Of a stretch of DNA of 64,000 nt, positions 9,493-18,398 are shown in pieces. The stretch is from NCBI RefSeq assembly GCF_000332515.2, contig NZ_AOGZ02000014.1, forward strand, positions 884,001 to 948,000, read 5' to 3'. The stretch is from Leptospira wolbachii serovar Codice str. CDC (lineage in GTDB: Bacteria; Spirochaetota; Leptospiria; Leptospirales; Leptospiraceae). How positions within the stretch are numbered: the first letter of the stretch is position 1; the number at the start of each line of letters is the position of its first letter. A program made the position numbers and the translations under genes. Under the pieces are notes generated by a model, which searched no databases, was not told the DNA's origin, and worked only from the letters and a program-made list of their open reading frames with translations.

Positions 9493-10815
9493 GTGTCGAA
9501 TGGAAGCAAGGTGAGTTCCTCCTACTTCAAAATTATCGGCAAAAATCCTCTCCACGGGACAGTTGTTCCCCAAGGAAATAAAAATGAAGCGTTACCGCTT
9601 CTCGGTGCTCTCCTTCTTTGGGAAGGAGACGTCATTCTGGAAAACCTTCCGGAAATTGCCGATGTTCTCAAACTCATGGAGGTCCTCCGCCAAATTGGAG
9701 TGGAAATCACTGCCCTCGATACAAAAGGATCATACCTCTTTCAGAAAAAAAATCCAGTGAAATCGGATCTTCCTTACGAACTTTGTTCCCAACTACGAGG
9801 TGCTGTAACACTCGCGGGACCTATCCTTGCTCGCACGGGAAGAGTTTTTCTTCCGAAACCCGGTGGGGACAAAATTGGCCGCCGGCGTATGGATACCCAC
9901 TTACTTGCTTTAGAGGCACTGGGTGCCAAAATCGAAGTTTTTCCAGACGGATACATGATCACTGCTGACCGTTTGGTGGGAAAAGATATCCTTCTAGATG
10001 AGGCTTCTGTCACTGCGACAGAGAATGCTGTAATGGCAGCCGTATATGCGGAAGGTATAACAACCATTCGGAATGCCGCCTCAGAACCCCATGTCCAAGG
10101 TCTTTGTCGTTTTTTAATCGCCGCTGGTGCCAACATTGAAGGTGTCGGAACAAACCAGCTAACGATCACAGGTGTCAGTAAACTTTCCTCCCCACTGGGT
10201 GGACTCAAACATAGAATTGGTTCCGATTACTTAGAAATTGGATCCTTCATTAGCCTTGCTGCCGTCACCGGGGGAGAAATCCACATTACTGACGTCAATC
10301 CAGAGGACATCCGAATGATTCGGATGGTGTATTCTCGACTGGGCATCGAAGTTAGGCCCACGGAAAATGGAATCCTTGTTCCTTCTGACCAAAAGATGGA
10401 AATCATCCCCGACTATCATGGAGCCACACCGAAAATCGATGATGCCCCTTGGCCGGGATTTCCCGCGGACATGACTTCTGTGGCTCTGGTCACAGCGACT
10501 CAGTGCAAAGGAACAGTTCTTATTCACGAAAAACTTTTTGAATCCAGGCTTTTCTTTGTGGATAACATCATTGCCATGGGGGCCCAAATCATTCTCTGTG
10601 ACCCACACAGAGCCATTGTGATTGGTGCCAATCGTTTGTATGGCCAAAGGGTCGCAAGCCCCGATATCCGTGCCGGGATGGCGATGATCATTGCTGCCCT
10701 TTGTGCTGAAGGCCAAAGCGAAATTCATAACATTGTTCAGATTGATAGAGGTTTTGAATCGATTGATACCCGACTCCGGTCTTTGGGTGCTCAAATCGAA
10801 AGAGTTTCTGATTAG
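9493..10815 (+). CDS. murA: UDP-N-acetylglucosamine 1-carboxyvinyltransferase
   Basis: The first committed step of peptidoglycan synthesis, transferring enolpyruvate from PEP to UDP-GlcNAc in the cytoplasm. Full length (440 codons from GTG 9493). GTG 9511, with GGAAG just upstream, is an equally good or better start giving 434 residues. Family motifs: [11 protein letters not shown] (the Lys/Asn pair near the N-terminus), [22 protein letters not shown], and DIRAGMAM with the conserved Arg. The loop normally reading GGC has GGD (codon 9868-9870 is GAC), so the fosfomycin-alkylated Cys is Asp. The stop codon touches the ATG of the next gene, so the two are co-translated. Confidence 0.96.
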   Translation: MSNGSKVSSSYFKIIGKNPLHGTVVPQGNKNEALPLLGALLLWEGDVILENLPEIADVLKLMEVLRQIGVEITALDTKGSYLFQKKNPVKSDLPYELCSQLRGAVTLAGPILARTGRVFLPKPGGDKIGRRRMDTHLLALEALGAKIEVFPDGYMITADRLVGKDILLDEASVTATENAVMAAVYAEGITTIRNAASEPHVQGLCRFLIAAGANIEGVGTNQLTITGVSKLSSPLGGLKHRIGSDYLEIGSFISLAAVTGGEIHITDVNPEDIRMIRMVYSRLGIEVRPTENGILVPSDQKMEIIPDYHGATPKIDDAPWPGFPADMTSVALVTATQCKGTVLIHEKLFESRLFFVDNIIAMGAQIILCDPHRAIVIGANRLYGQRVASPDIRAGMAMIIAALCAEGQSEIHNIVQIDRGFESIDTRLRSLGAQIERVSD

Positions 10816-11493
10816 ATGAAACGAAAGGATCTTTTCCGAGAAGGTTTTAAATCCGTCTTTCAATTTACCTTTACGAAAGCCGATGAACTGACAGAGGCCA
10901 TAAAAGAAGTTTGGGAAGACGAAAAAACGCCCAAACCAAAGTCTTCCCGCAAATCGAAATTACCATCTAGCAAAGAAAAGTCGGCAAATAAACAAACAAA
11001 TGTCCGGAAACGTAAAACAAGAATGTTCCAGACTTTGTCCCAACCACCTGGAGCTTCTCCTGATTTTTATTCTCTTTGTACAGGATGTAACGAATGTATT
11101 TTTTCCTGTCCTTATGCCGTCCTATTTCCTGTCACAATACCGGAATCAGGAAAGATATTTCCTCATTTTGATCCCAATGCAAAGGCTTGCCATCTCTGCA
11201 CTGACTGGCCTTGTATTAGTGTTTGTCCTGAACAAGCACTAATACCGTACGAACTGTCCGGTGAAAAACCAAATTTTGGTAAGGCGAAAGCCATCACAGA
11301 ACATTGTATCAACGAAAAAACTGGTGAATCGACCTGTAATGTTTGTTTTGTTACCTGTCCTATCGAAAAAACAGTGAAATTTAAAGGGAATTTACCAGTT
11401 TTTGCATCATCCTCATGTACAGGATGTGGACTCTGTGTTGAATCATGTCCTAGTTTTCCGAAAGCAATTCAAATCAAATTTAAAAAACAATAA
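10816..11493 (+). CDS. 4Fe-4S ferredoxin-type protein (NapF-like)
   Basis: 225 residues. The first ~75 are basic and without domains. Four Cys clusters follow: CTGCNECIFSCP, CHLCTDWPCISVCP, CNVCFVTCP and CTGCGLCVESCP. The first and last are classical 4Fe-4S ferredoxin motifs; the middle two are variant, as in NapF/NapG-type proteins. It probably carries two to four clusters and passes electrons in the cytoplasm; the partner enzyme is unknown. The ATG directly follows the murA stop with no gap, an odd pairing since no redox step is expected in MurA. Confidence 0.8.
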   Translation: MKRKDLFREGFKSVFQFTFTKADELTEAIKEVWEDEKTPKPKSSRKSKLPSSKEKSANKQTNVRKRKTRMFQTLSQPPGASPDFYSLCTGCNECIFSCPYAVLFPVTIPESGKIFPHFDPNAKACHLCTDWPCISVCPEQALIPYELSGEKPNFGKAKAITEHCINEKTGESTCNVCFVTCPIEKTVKFKGNLPVFASSSCTGCGLCVESCPSFPKAIQIKFKKQ

Positions 11494-11669
11494 CGATCAC
11501 CTATCAATCGTTTTAGAAAACAAAATCGTCGCAAAACATCAAAAAATTGTTATTCGGTGAAAAAAATATCTTGAATTTTTCAGAGAGCAGAGAGATACCC
11601 TTGTTAGGGCAAGGGAATTTCCCTCGTCAAAAAAAAGATAAAATCTAGATTTAAAGGAAAAAGAAAGCT

Positions 11670-11984
11670 ATGGAACCACAAAAAGTAGGCCCAGGACAGA
11701 TCGACAAAATTGCAGAGGATTTGAAAAAAGATCCTGAAAAATCCATTGGAAATTACCTTTTCAAAGGTTTCAGAATTCAAATCTCTAAATACAAAGCTTC
11801 CGGAGCAGAAAGAGTACAACAACTCTACAAAAGAAGAAGAGCTCAAGGTCTTTGCATCGTTTGTGGAACTAAAGTAACTCGTAAAAATCCGGTAACAGGA
11901 ATCCTTTACAGACTTTGTGACACACACAGAGCAGAAATTGACCAAAAAAACAAAGAAAAAGCAAAAGCTAAAAAAGGAAAATAA
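11670..11984 (+). CDS. Small basic protein with CCCH zinc-binding motif
   Basis: 104 residues, with AAAGGA upstream of the ATG. The C-terminal half has C-x2-C-x17-C-x2-H (from LCIVCGT to LCDTHR), a likely single zinc knuckle, followed by a very Lys-rich tail (about 20 residues, half of them Lys). The N-terminal part is helical and charged. The pattern suggests a nucleic-acid- or ribosome-associated protein, but this is inference and no family is recognised. The gene stands alone with a long leader and its own strong terminator, which fits a separately controlled and perhaps highly expressed gene. Confidence 0.7.
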   Translation: MEPQKVGPGQIDKIAEDLKKDPEKSIGNYLFKGFRIQISKYKASGAERVQQLYKRRRAQGLCIVCGTKVTRKNPVTGILYRLCDTHRAEIDQKNKEKAKAKKGK

Positions 11985-12008
11985 ACCTTTCACTGCATTT
12001 TTCTAACT

Positions 12009-12034
12009 AAGAGGGGGCCTTGGTCCCCTTTTTT
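12009..12034 (+). terminator. Rho-independent terminator
   Basis: GAGGGGGCC-TT-GGTCCCC followed by TTTTTT, just downstream of the zinc-finger protein gene. The GC-rich stem and T-run make this the clearest intrinsic terminator in the window. Confidence 0.85.
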
Positions 12035-12070
12035 GTTTACAGACCCTTCTAACCTCCTATCCTTTTTGTC

Positions 12071-12901
12071 ATGAAGTTCCTCCTACCAATTTTAGCTCTT
12101 ACCCTTATCGGATGTTCACAAATGATCTGGCGCCACGCACAATTGGCAGAAGAGGTCTCACCGAGCAATGATCCTAACTTCAATTTAGTTCTTACGGTTG
12201 AGTATGAAGAAAAAGATTCCTGGAATCCGATGAACGGAACCACGGACAAACGAAATTATAAAAGTAAAATCAAATTAGTAAAAAATGCACCCACTGGTGG
12301 AAAGTCCGTGAAAGAATGGGACTTACCTTCTTGGTCACTCGGTGATGGTATCTTTTACCATACGGGATCTTCCACTTTATTTGTGTTATATGGAAAGGAT
12401 GATGAGTATGGAACTTTAAACCAAACTTTGTCTCTGTATCCAGAAACTGGAGGTGCCTTTTCTTATCCAGCCACTCCTGAAAAACGTATCATCTTCCAAA
12501 TGGCACCATCACCTAATGGTAACTTGGTGGCGCTTGTCACGGCAAGTCCTACGGCAGAAGGGGAATTTTCCGAATTTGAATTGAATGTCATCCAACTCTC
12601 CGACAAAAAAATCCAAAGTTATCCCATCAATTTTTGGACAGCCCTTCCTCTTTATGGAATTCGCTGGGCAGAAGATGGGAAAACACTCTATCTGAGAACC
12701 CCAGACCGCATTTTGTTATGGGCCGGATCAGAGATCAAGGAATCCAAATCCTTTCCCGATTGTTTCACTGTCTCCACAAACTTCGGCAAATGGGCGTACG
12801 AATCAGCAAGCATTGGTGAAGGTGGAAATGTGGTCCTTGGAAAAAAACTGCCTGCACCCCGACAAATCTCCAATATCGACAATATCAAACTCTGCCGCTA
12901 A
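12071..12901 (+). CDS. Lipoprotein, possible beta-propeller
   Basis: 276 residues. The signal peptide FLLPILALTLIGCSQ puts the lipidated Cys at about residue 15. The rest is beta-rich with WD40/TolB-like strand repeats (for example MAPSPNGNLVALVTASPT and IRWAEDGKTLYLRTPDR, both of the 'observed value, then display' type). No catalytic motif is seen. It is probably an envelope-anchored propeller used as a binding scaffold; the function is unknown. It lies between a terminator and fliI and is separated from fliI by about 200 bases, so it is not obviously part of the flagellar unit. Confidence 0.65.
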   Translation: MKFLLPILALTLIGCSQMIWRHAQLAEEVSPSNDPNFNLVLTVEYEEKDSWNPMNGTTDKRNYKSKIKLVKNAPTGGKSVKEWDLPSWSLGDGIFYHTGSSTLFVLYGKDDEYGTLNQTLSLYPETGGAFSYPATPEKRIIFQMAPSPNGNLVALVTASPTAEGEFSEFELNVIQLSDKKIQSYPINFWTALPLYGIRWAEDGKTLYLRTPDRILLWAGSEIKESKSFPDCFTVSTNFGKWAYESASIGEGGNVVLGKKLPAPRQISNIDNIKLCR

Positions 12902-13107
12902 GATCGGGTTTTTCTCTGGCTCCTGTTTTCCGAGGTAACTAGAGGAGCCAAACTCATAGATTGAACAAAAAAGGTGGTAAAAACCCCGAGGTCACCCTCT
13001 CGTATAAGGTCCTTGGAAAACGCCACCGCAATCCCACACAACCCATCCCCCTTCCTCAATTCGCTTGATTTAATTATGTCACATGATTGGATGAGTGAAA
13101 AGCCCCC

Positions 13108-14472
13108 ATGATTGAAAAGAAATTTACGGAACATATCGATGCCATTTCCAAATACCTGAATGTCGTCGAAAAAATTGAACCCATCCGAAAAAGTGGGGTC
13201 GTTGTATCTGTGGTGGGCAATGTCATTTATTCCCAAGGACCTCCCGATTCTAAGGTGGGAGAAATTTTAGAAGTGGAACGAGGTTCTGACAAAGGATACT
13301 TAGCCTGCGTCCTTGTGGGTTTTAAAGATCATCTCTACACCTTGATGCCGCTAGGTGATACACAACAGATATTTCCTCATGCCTTTGTATTTTCTTCTGG
13401 TAGACAAATCACCCTCAATGCTGGACCAGAACTCTTAGGACGCGTGTTAAACGGTCTTGGCAAACCCATCGATAACAAAGGAATTCTCATTACCAAAGAA
13501 GAAAGACCTTCCGAACCTCGGTTCTTAAATCCACTCGATCGCCCACCAATCACAGATATTCTGGAAACAGGAGTTCGAGCCATTGATGGAATGTTAACTG
13601 TCGGCCGTGGGCAAAGGATTGGAATTTTTTCTGGATCGGGAGTAGGAAAATCAAGTTTACTCGGTATGATCGCTCGTTATACGAACGCTGATGTAAACGT
13701 TGTGGCTCTCATTGGCGAAAGGGGTCGTGAGGTAAATGAATTCTTACATGTAGAACTTGGTAAAGAAGCCTTAGCCAAATCGGTTGTCTTTGTAGCTACT
13801 TCCGATTCATCTAAAATGGAGCAAGTGAGTTGTGCCAATTTAGCTTGTTCTGCAGCCGAATACTTCCGGGAAAAAGGAATGTCTGTTAATTTGTATATGG
13901 ACTCTCTCACTCGTTACGCGGAAGCACTGAGAGAACTTTCGATTGGGGAACCGGTGGTTACAAAAGGATATGCATCCAGCGTATTTAGCAAAATGGCAAA
14001 ACTTGTAGAAAGAGCAGGAACTTCACATAACGGAGGTTCGATTACTGGTTTTTATACAGTTTTAACGGATGCAGAAGATGATATGGATGATATTGTGGCA
14101 GATAAAGTGCGAGGATTCATTGACGGACACATTGTCCTTACAAGAAAACTTGCCGAACAAAGTCACTATCCGGCGATTGATGTGCCAGCTTCTCTTTCTA
14201 GGCTTATGCAAAAGATTGTAAATGAAGACCACTATATGCGAGCCTCTATTGTCCGAGAATTGATTTCTAAATACAAAAACTCTGAAGATATTATTTTGCT
14301 TAATGCCTATGTTCGCGGTGCCGACGAAAAAGTGGATATGGCTATTGATAAAAAATCTCAGATTGATGATTATCTGAAACAAAGGATTGAAGAAAAGTCC
14401 AACTACAACGATTCAACCAACCGACTTACAAAAATTTTACAATCTGCAACTCGTACTGAGGACGATTTCTAA
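13108..14472 (+). CDS. fliI: Flagellum-specific ATPase FliI
   Basis: 454 residues, normal for the family. The F1-beta-like ATPase of the flagellar type III export apparatus works at the cytoplasmic face of the basal body with FliH and FliJ. Walker A is FSGSGVGKSS at about residues 174-183. GERGREVNEF, the NLYMDSLTRYAEALRELS segment (Walker B side) and SYPAIDVPASLSR-like sequence further on are typical of FliI. fliH is not next to it; about 200 bases upstream hold no gene. The neighbours fliJ and flbB lie beyond an oppositely read sensor gene, so the usual fliI-fliJ pair is split here. Confidence 0.95.
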   Translation: MIEKKFTEHIDAISKYLNVVEKIEPIRKSGVVVSVVGNVIYSQGPPDSKVGEILEVERGSDKGYLACVLVGFKDHLYTLMPLGDTQQIFPHAFVFSSGRQITLNAGPELLGRVLNGLGKPIDNKGILITKEERPSEPRFLNPLDRPPITDILETGVRAIDGMLTVGRGQRIGIFSGSGVGKSSLLGMIARYTNADVNVVALIGERGREVNEFLHVELGKEALAKSVVFVATSDSSKMEQVSCANLACSAAEYFREKGMSVNLYMDSLTRYAEALRELSIGEPVVTKGYASSVFSKMAKLVERAGTSHNGGSITGFYTVLTDAEDDMDDIVADKVRGFIDGHIVLTRKLAEQSHYPAIDVPASLSRLMQKIVNEDHYMRASIVRELISKYKNSEDIILLNAYVRGADEKVDMAIDKKSQIDDYLKQRIEEKSNYNDSTNRLTKILQSATRTEDDF

Positions 14473-14555
14473 TTTATTTTTAGAGATAGGACCTAATTCC
14501 TAACCGACACAATTCCAATAGCAGATTATCGATAAACTCATATCAATTCAAAGGA

Positions 14556-14569
14556 AACCCATCGGGGTT
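14556..14569 (-). terminator. Hairpin at the 3' end of the hybrid kinase gene
   Basis: On the minus strand AACCC-CGAT-GGGTT followed by TCCTTT lies immediately after the stop codon of the hybrid kinase. The stem is short (5 pairs) but well placed between two convergent genes. Confidence 0.5.
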
Positions 14570-17500
14570 CTATTCAATTTCCAAGACCACCAAAGTCACA
14601 TCATCATCGGGAGATCGGTTCCCAGTGAATTCTTTGATCTTTTCGAGTAACAACCGTTTGGATTCTGAAATAGGGTATCCACTATATCTTTGCACGATAC
14701 TTTCCCAATTTTCCTGACCAATCATTTCTTTTTCTGCATTCGTTGCTTCTGTAATCCCATCCGTATACAAAACAATGCGATCTCCGGGATGAAGAGAGAC
14801 TATATCTTCTTGAATATCTAATTCAGGAATCCAACCGATAAGTTTTCCTTGTGGTAAACTGAGTTTCGGTTTGGATTCCCCTCTGCGGTTGATGATTAGA
14901 GGTGGGTGACCGCACCGTGCGTGGATCATTTCCTTTGTTTCCAAATTAATGTAGATATAAGATGCGGTTAAGAAGGCTCCTTTCATTTTTCCAAGCAAGG
15001 TAGAATTGATTTGGGTCATGAGTTGAGCCGGTTCTCTGGACAAACGAATTTGAGTGGAGAAAGCAATCTTTAACATCGCAGAGATGAGAGCTGCAGGAAT
15101 TCCATGGCCCGACACGTCAGCAACCATCACACCAAGTTCCGTCTCCGAGATCGCATGGAAGTCAAAAAAGTCCCCTCCCACACTGTCCATGGGTTCATAA
15201 TAAAATTCTGTTTTGATACCAACGATGTTCGGCGCTTCTTCAGGAAGAATGGAACTTTGGAGTTTTCTTGCAAGACCAAGCTCATTTTGGAAGGCGATGA
15301 ATTTGTTTTGTTCTTCTACTGCCTTTTTTAAAGTGATTAAGTTCTTAGCACGAGAAATTAACTCTCGTTTGTCGAAAGGTTTTGCCAAATAGTCATTTCC
15401 ACCAGCTTCCAAAGAGGCAATGATATCGGTGATCTGGTTTTTTGCCGTTAAAAACAAAATGGGAAGTTGGTATAAAGAATAAGATTCCCGTAATACCGTA
15501 CAAACATCATACCCACTCATTCCAGGCATCATAATATCCAGGAGCATTAGCTCAAACGGACCATCATCACGCACCATACGGATGGCATCCCCACCGTTGG
15601 ACGCCTCATGGACATCACAACCAATGAGTGTAAGATGGTTTTTGAGGACTTGGCGGTTGATGGGTTCATCATCCACAACGAGGACTTTGATTTTTCCCCC
15701 ATCATATTCTTCTGTTGTTTCTTCAATCGGTTCAAATTCGAGAGACTCACCACCGAACCATAAATCCGTTTTTTTGGCTGGCGGTTTTTCCATTGGGATT
15801 TCCCCTTCCCTTGCCAAAGGAAGAGTGAATCGAAAAGTAGAACCTTCCCCTTCCGTAGATTCCACCCATATCGTTCCGCCATGTAACTCTACTAAACGTT
15901 TGGAGATAGCAAGACCAAGTCCCGTTCCACCAAACTTACGTGTGGTGGTCGCATCCACTTGTTCAAAAGATCTAAAAATATCGTTAAATTTATCTTTTGG
16001 AATTCCAATCCCTGTATCCTTTATGGAAAGAACTAACATCTTCTCCATAATTTCTGCAGAAACATCAATGCGACCCTTCTCTGTAAATTTAATCGCGTTA
16101 CCGATTAGATTGAATAAGATTTGTTGCAACCTTGCCTCGTCGCCGAGAATCGGAGGAAAATCCATAGGAACGTGATTTCGCACTGTTAGATTTTTTGTTA
16201 CATAAAGTGGACGTGAGATCACAAGAACTAAATCACAAATTTGGTGGAGGTCTATGGCCTTGAGATCTAAATCCAAATCTCTATTTTTCATTTTGGAAAA
16301 GTCCAAAATATCATCCACGAGGGAAGACAAACGTTTCCCTGAACTCACAATCATCCCTAAATTCTGTCTTTGTTCTTGGTTTAACCTTCCCCCAATACCA
16401 TCAAACATAGATTCGGCGATACCAATGATCCCATTCAGCGGTGTTTTTAATTCGTGAGAAGTATTTGCCAAAAACTCATCTTTTAGTTTGTCTAAGGCAA
16501 GAAGTCTTTTCGAAAGAGTTTCTACTTCCGAAAAAGCACGGCTAAACCGTCTAGAAAGTGTTAAAGATTGCACTAAAATAAATACAAAAATTCCGATAGG
16601 AATCGCTTCCACTGTATACACAATCTGATAGGCATTGAGTAAATCAATAGAAGCCGCAATCACCACAGAAATGATCCCAACAGCAAATAACAAACTACTC
16701 TCTTTTCGATTGATTACCGCACGGAATACCCCTTGTAAAATCAAAAGGATTCCCAATAAAAATACAATATGGAAGTAACCATTTAACTCTGTATAAATGG
16801 GAGTTGGTAAAACCAAAAGGAAACTGATAAAAATTAAGGTTGGGACCAGGAGAAGTCGATCCATCCAACGCGGATAAAAGTTAGGATAAAACTCACGAAA
16901 AAAAGCAAAGAAAAGATAGGGTGTTAAATAAAACGTCAGGTATTCAATTCGGAGACAAAGGTTCCAACTGATATAGGGAGACAATTCATTGAATCCAAAC
17001 CTTTCCCCAGTAAATAATGTGCGCAAAGATAAAAGAAGGGCAGCAAATCCAAAAAGTAAATTTCCTTTGTCCGATCGCCTAAAATAAAATAATCCGAAGT
17101 GGTATAAGGCAATGATAAATACGGCCCCAGCTAAAAATAAAGAAGAAGCTAAGTCTTTTTCATTTTCTTTAAAAAGTTTGTTCCACTCACCGACGTAAGG
17201 CGGTTCCCACATTCCACCCTTGTCATGATGGTAGTTCGAAATTTCCACCAATAGTTCGTTAGGTCCTTCCTTCCAAGGAAGCGGATAGAATTGAAATTGG
17301 TAAGAGGGTCTGGACTCTTCGGGATTTTTGGAAACCACACCAGAAGACCCAAGGAGTTTCCCATTCCAATACACGCGGGATGCTGTGGCCAAATCCACAA
17401 GTTTGATTCCATACACTGTGTCTGGATCGGTTCCCTCAGGCCTTTCCAAAACCAACCGGTAGGTTCCAAACCCATTCCCTGTCCCCAGTTCTGAATTCCA

Positions 17501-17716
17501 AATCCCGGGAACTAAAAGTTGCAGTTTGGTTTCGGGAACTTCGCTCGTTTCTGAGAGGAAAGTTTGGGGATAAAAATCCCATTCCCCTTCTAAGTGGACT
17601 GGATTTCCCTGGCTTTTCCGCACAATCTCGGCGGGAGAAGTCGCAAATAATGGAAGTGCCGTTAGGCCAAGAAGGACAAACGCCAAACCAACTCGATGTA
17701 AGTGTTTATAGGACAA
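14570..17716 (-). CDS. Hybrid sensor kinase: 7TMR-DISM - histidine kinase - receiver - SpoIIE-type PP2C phosphatase
   Basis: 1048 residues. Signal peptide to about 25, then an extracytoplasmic DISMED2-like jelly-roll domain (about 35-180) and seven membrane helices (about 187-390). A histidine kinase core follows with phospho-His 421 in NTSHELKTPLNG, and ATPase boxes near 536-548, 567-573 and 596-606. Next is a receiver with Asp727 in LLDIMMPG, and a C-terminal PP2C/SpoIIE phosphatase (about 815-1048) with SVGGDFFDF, ADVSGHG and PDDDVT metal ligands. All catalytic motifs look intact. The protein likely senses an envelope ligand and adjusts its own phosphatase output through the receiver. The phosphatase target, perhaps an anti-anti-sigma factor, is not encoded here. 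It lies antisense between fliI and fliJ. Confidence 0.93.
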   Translation of the reverse strand: MSYKHLHRVGLAFVLLGLTALPLFATSPAEIVRKSQGNPVHLEGEWDFYPQTFLSETSEVPETKLQLLVPGIWNSELGTGNGFGTYRLVLERPEGTDPDTVYGIKLVDLATASRVYWNGKLLGSSGVVSKNPEESRPSYQFQFYPLPWKEGPNELLVEISNYHHDKGGMWEPPYVGEWNKLFKENEKDLASSLFLAGAVFIIALYHFGLFYFRRSDKGNLLFGFAALLLSLRTLFTGERFGFNELSPYISWNLCLRIEYLTFYLTPYLFFAFFREFYPNFYPRWMDRLLLVPTLIFISFLLVLPTPIYTELNGYFHIVFLLGILLILQGVFRAVINRKESSLLFAVGIISVVIAASIDLLNAYQIVYTVEAIPIGIFVFILVQSLTLSRRFSRAFSEVETLSKRLLALDKLKDEFLANTSHELKTPLNGIIGIAESMFDGIGGRLNQEQRQNLGMIVSSGKRLSSLVDDILDFSKMKNRDLDLDLKAIDLHQICDLVLVISRPLYVTKNLTVRNHVPMDFPPILGDEARLQQILFNLIGNAIKFTEKGRIDVSAEIMEKMLVLSIKDTGIGIPKDKFNDIFRSFEQVDATTTRKFGGTGLGLAISKRLVELHGGTIWVESTEGEGSTFRFTLPLAREGEIPMEKPPAKKTDLWFGGESLEFEPIEETTEEYDGGKIKVLVVDDEPINRQVLKNHLTLIGCDVHEASNGGDAIRMVRDDGPFELMLLDIMMPGMSGYDVCTVLRESYSLYQLPILFLTAKNQITDIIASLEAGGNDYLAKPFDKRELISRAKNLITLKKAVEEQNKFIAFQNELGLARKLQSSILPEEAPNIVGIKTEFYYEPMDSVGGDFFDFHAISETELGVMVADVSGHGIPAALISAMLKIAFSTQIRLSREPAQLMTQINSTLLGKMKGAFLTASYIYINLETKEMIHARCGHPPLIINRRGESKPKLSLPQGKLIGWIPELDIQEDIVSLHPGDRIVLYTDGITEATNAEKEMIGQENWESIVQRYSGYPISESKRLLLEKIKEFTGNRSPDDDVTLVVLEIE

Positions 17717-17725
17717 TATTGCAAG

Positions 17726-17757
17726 TTTTACTCATTTTTTTAAAAATACGAGTAAAA
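17726..17757. promoter_or_regulatory. Perfect inverted repeat between divergent genes
   Basis: TTTTACTC (17726-17733) and GAGTAAAA (17750-17757) form an 8-base perfect dyad around an A/T-rich centre in the 82-base gap between the hybrid kinase gene and fliJ. A second GAGTA starts ten bases after the first. It is a candidate operator controlling one or both genes; no protein is assigned. Confidence 0.45.
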
Positions 17758-17798
17758 AAGAGTACAAAAATTATTCAGAACCGAAGAAATAGACAGGT

Positions 17799-18398
17799 GT
17801 GAAACGATTTCGTTTTAGTTTAGAGACAGTTCTCAAATTACGAGGTTGGCGGGAAGAAGAAGAAATCCGCCGGCTCTCTATAGTTGTCTCCAAACTCAAT
17901 TCCCTCATTGACGAAAAAGATTCCAATGAAAGAGAAATTGAATCTTCTTACGAAGCCATCCTTGCTTCCTCAAAAGTGGGAACAAGCCTTTCCGATTACC
18001 TTTCCATCGAACAATACATCCAAGGTCTTATGCGGCGCAATGAGGAATTGGAAACACGTATCAAAACCCAAAATGACGAAGTCAATTTGGTTCGTAAAGA
18101 TGTGATGGTTGCGCGAATGAATAAAAAGGTAATCGAAGTTTTAAAAGACAAACGATTTACTGAGTGGAAGAAAAAACGAAACCGGATGGAACGAAGAGAA
18201 GTTGAAGAATTTAACCTTCAACTAAGCAAACAATCATTATTCGATTCGACAGAAAGTTATGGGCCGGCAAAATCTAAAAAGATCCCAAAAACTTTCAAAA
18301 TTCTGAACCGTGAGGACGGGGGTGACGAACTCACATCCGACTTCAAAACTCTTCGTGATTTTTATGAAAAATACTACCTAGGACAAGGGAAATCATAA
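17799..18398 (+). CDS. fliJ: Flagellar export protein FliJ
   Basis: 199 residues with a GTG start. It begins MKRFRFSLETVLKLRGWREE, the typical FliJ opening, followed by long charged coiled-coil helices to about residue 140 and a less regular tail. That is a longer tail than the ~147-residue enteric protein, as in other spirochaetes. FliJ is the stalk of the FliI ATPase ring and helps energise flagellar export. The stop codon shares a base with the start of flbB, so the two are coupled. Confidence 0.88.
   Translation: MKRFRFSLETVLKLRGWREEEEIRRLSIVVSKLNSLIDEKDSNEREIESSYEAILASSKVGTSLSDYLSIEQYIQGLMRRNEELETRIKTQNDEVNLVRKDVMVARMNKKVIEVLKDKRFTEWKKKRNRMERREVEEFNLQLSKQSLFDSTESYGPAKSKKIPKTFKILNREDGGDELTSDFKTLRDFYEKYYLGQGKS

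Noticed and set aside
11547..11572. TTGTTA and TATCTT as a promoter of the zinc-finger gene
   Set aside because: The spacing is only 14 bases.
12918..12949. GGCTCCT/AGGAGCC inverted repeat after the propeller lipoprotein gene as a terminator
   Set aside because: The loop is 18 bases and no T-run follows, so termination cannot be claimed.
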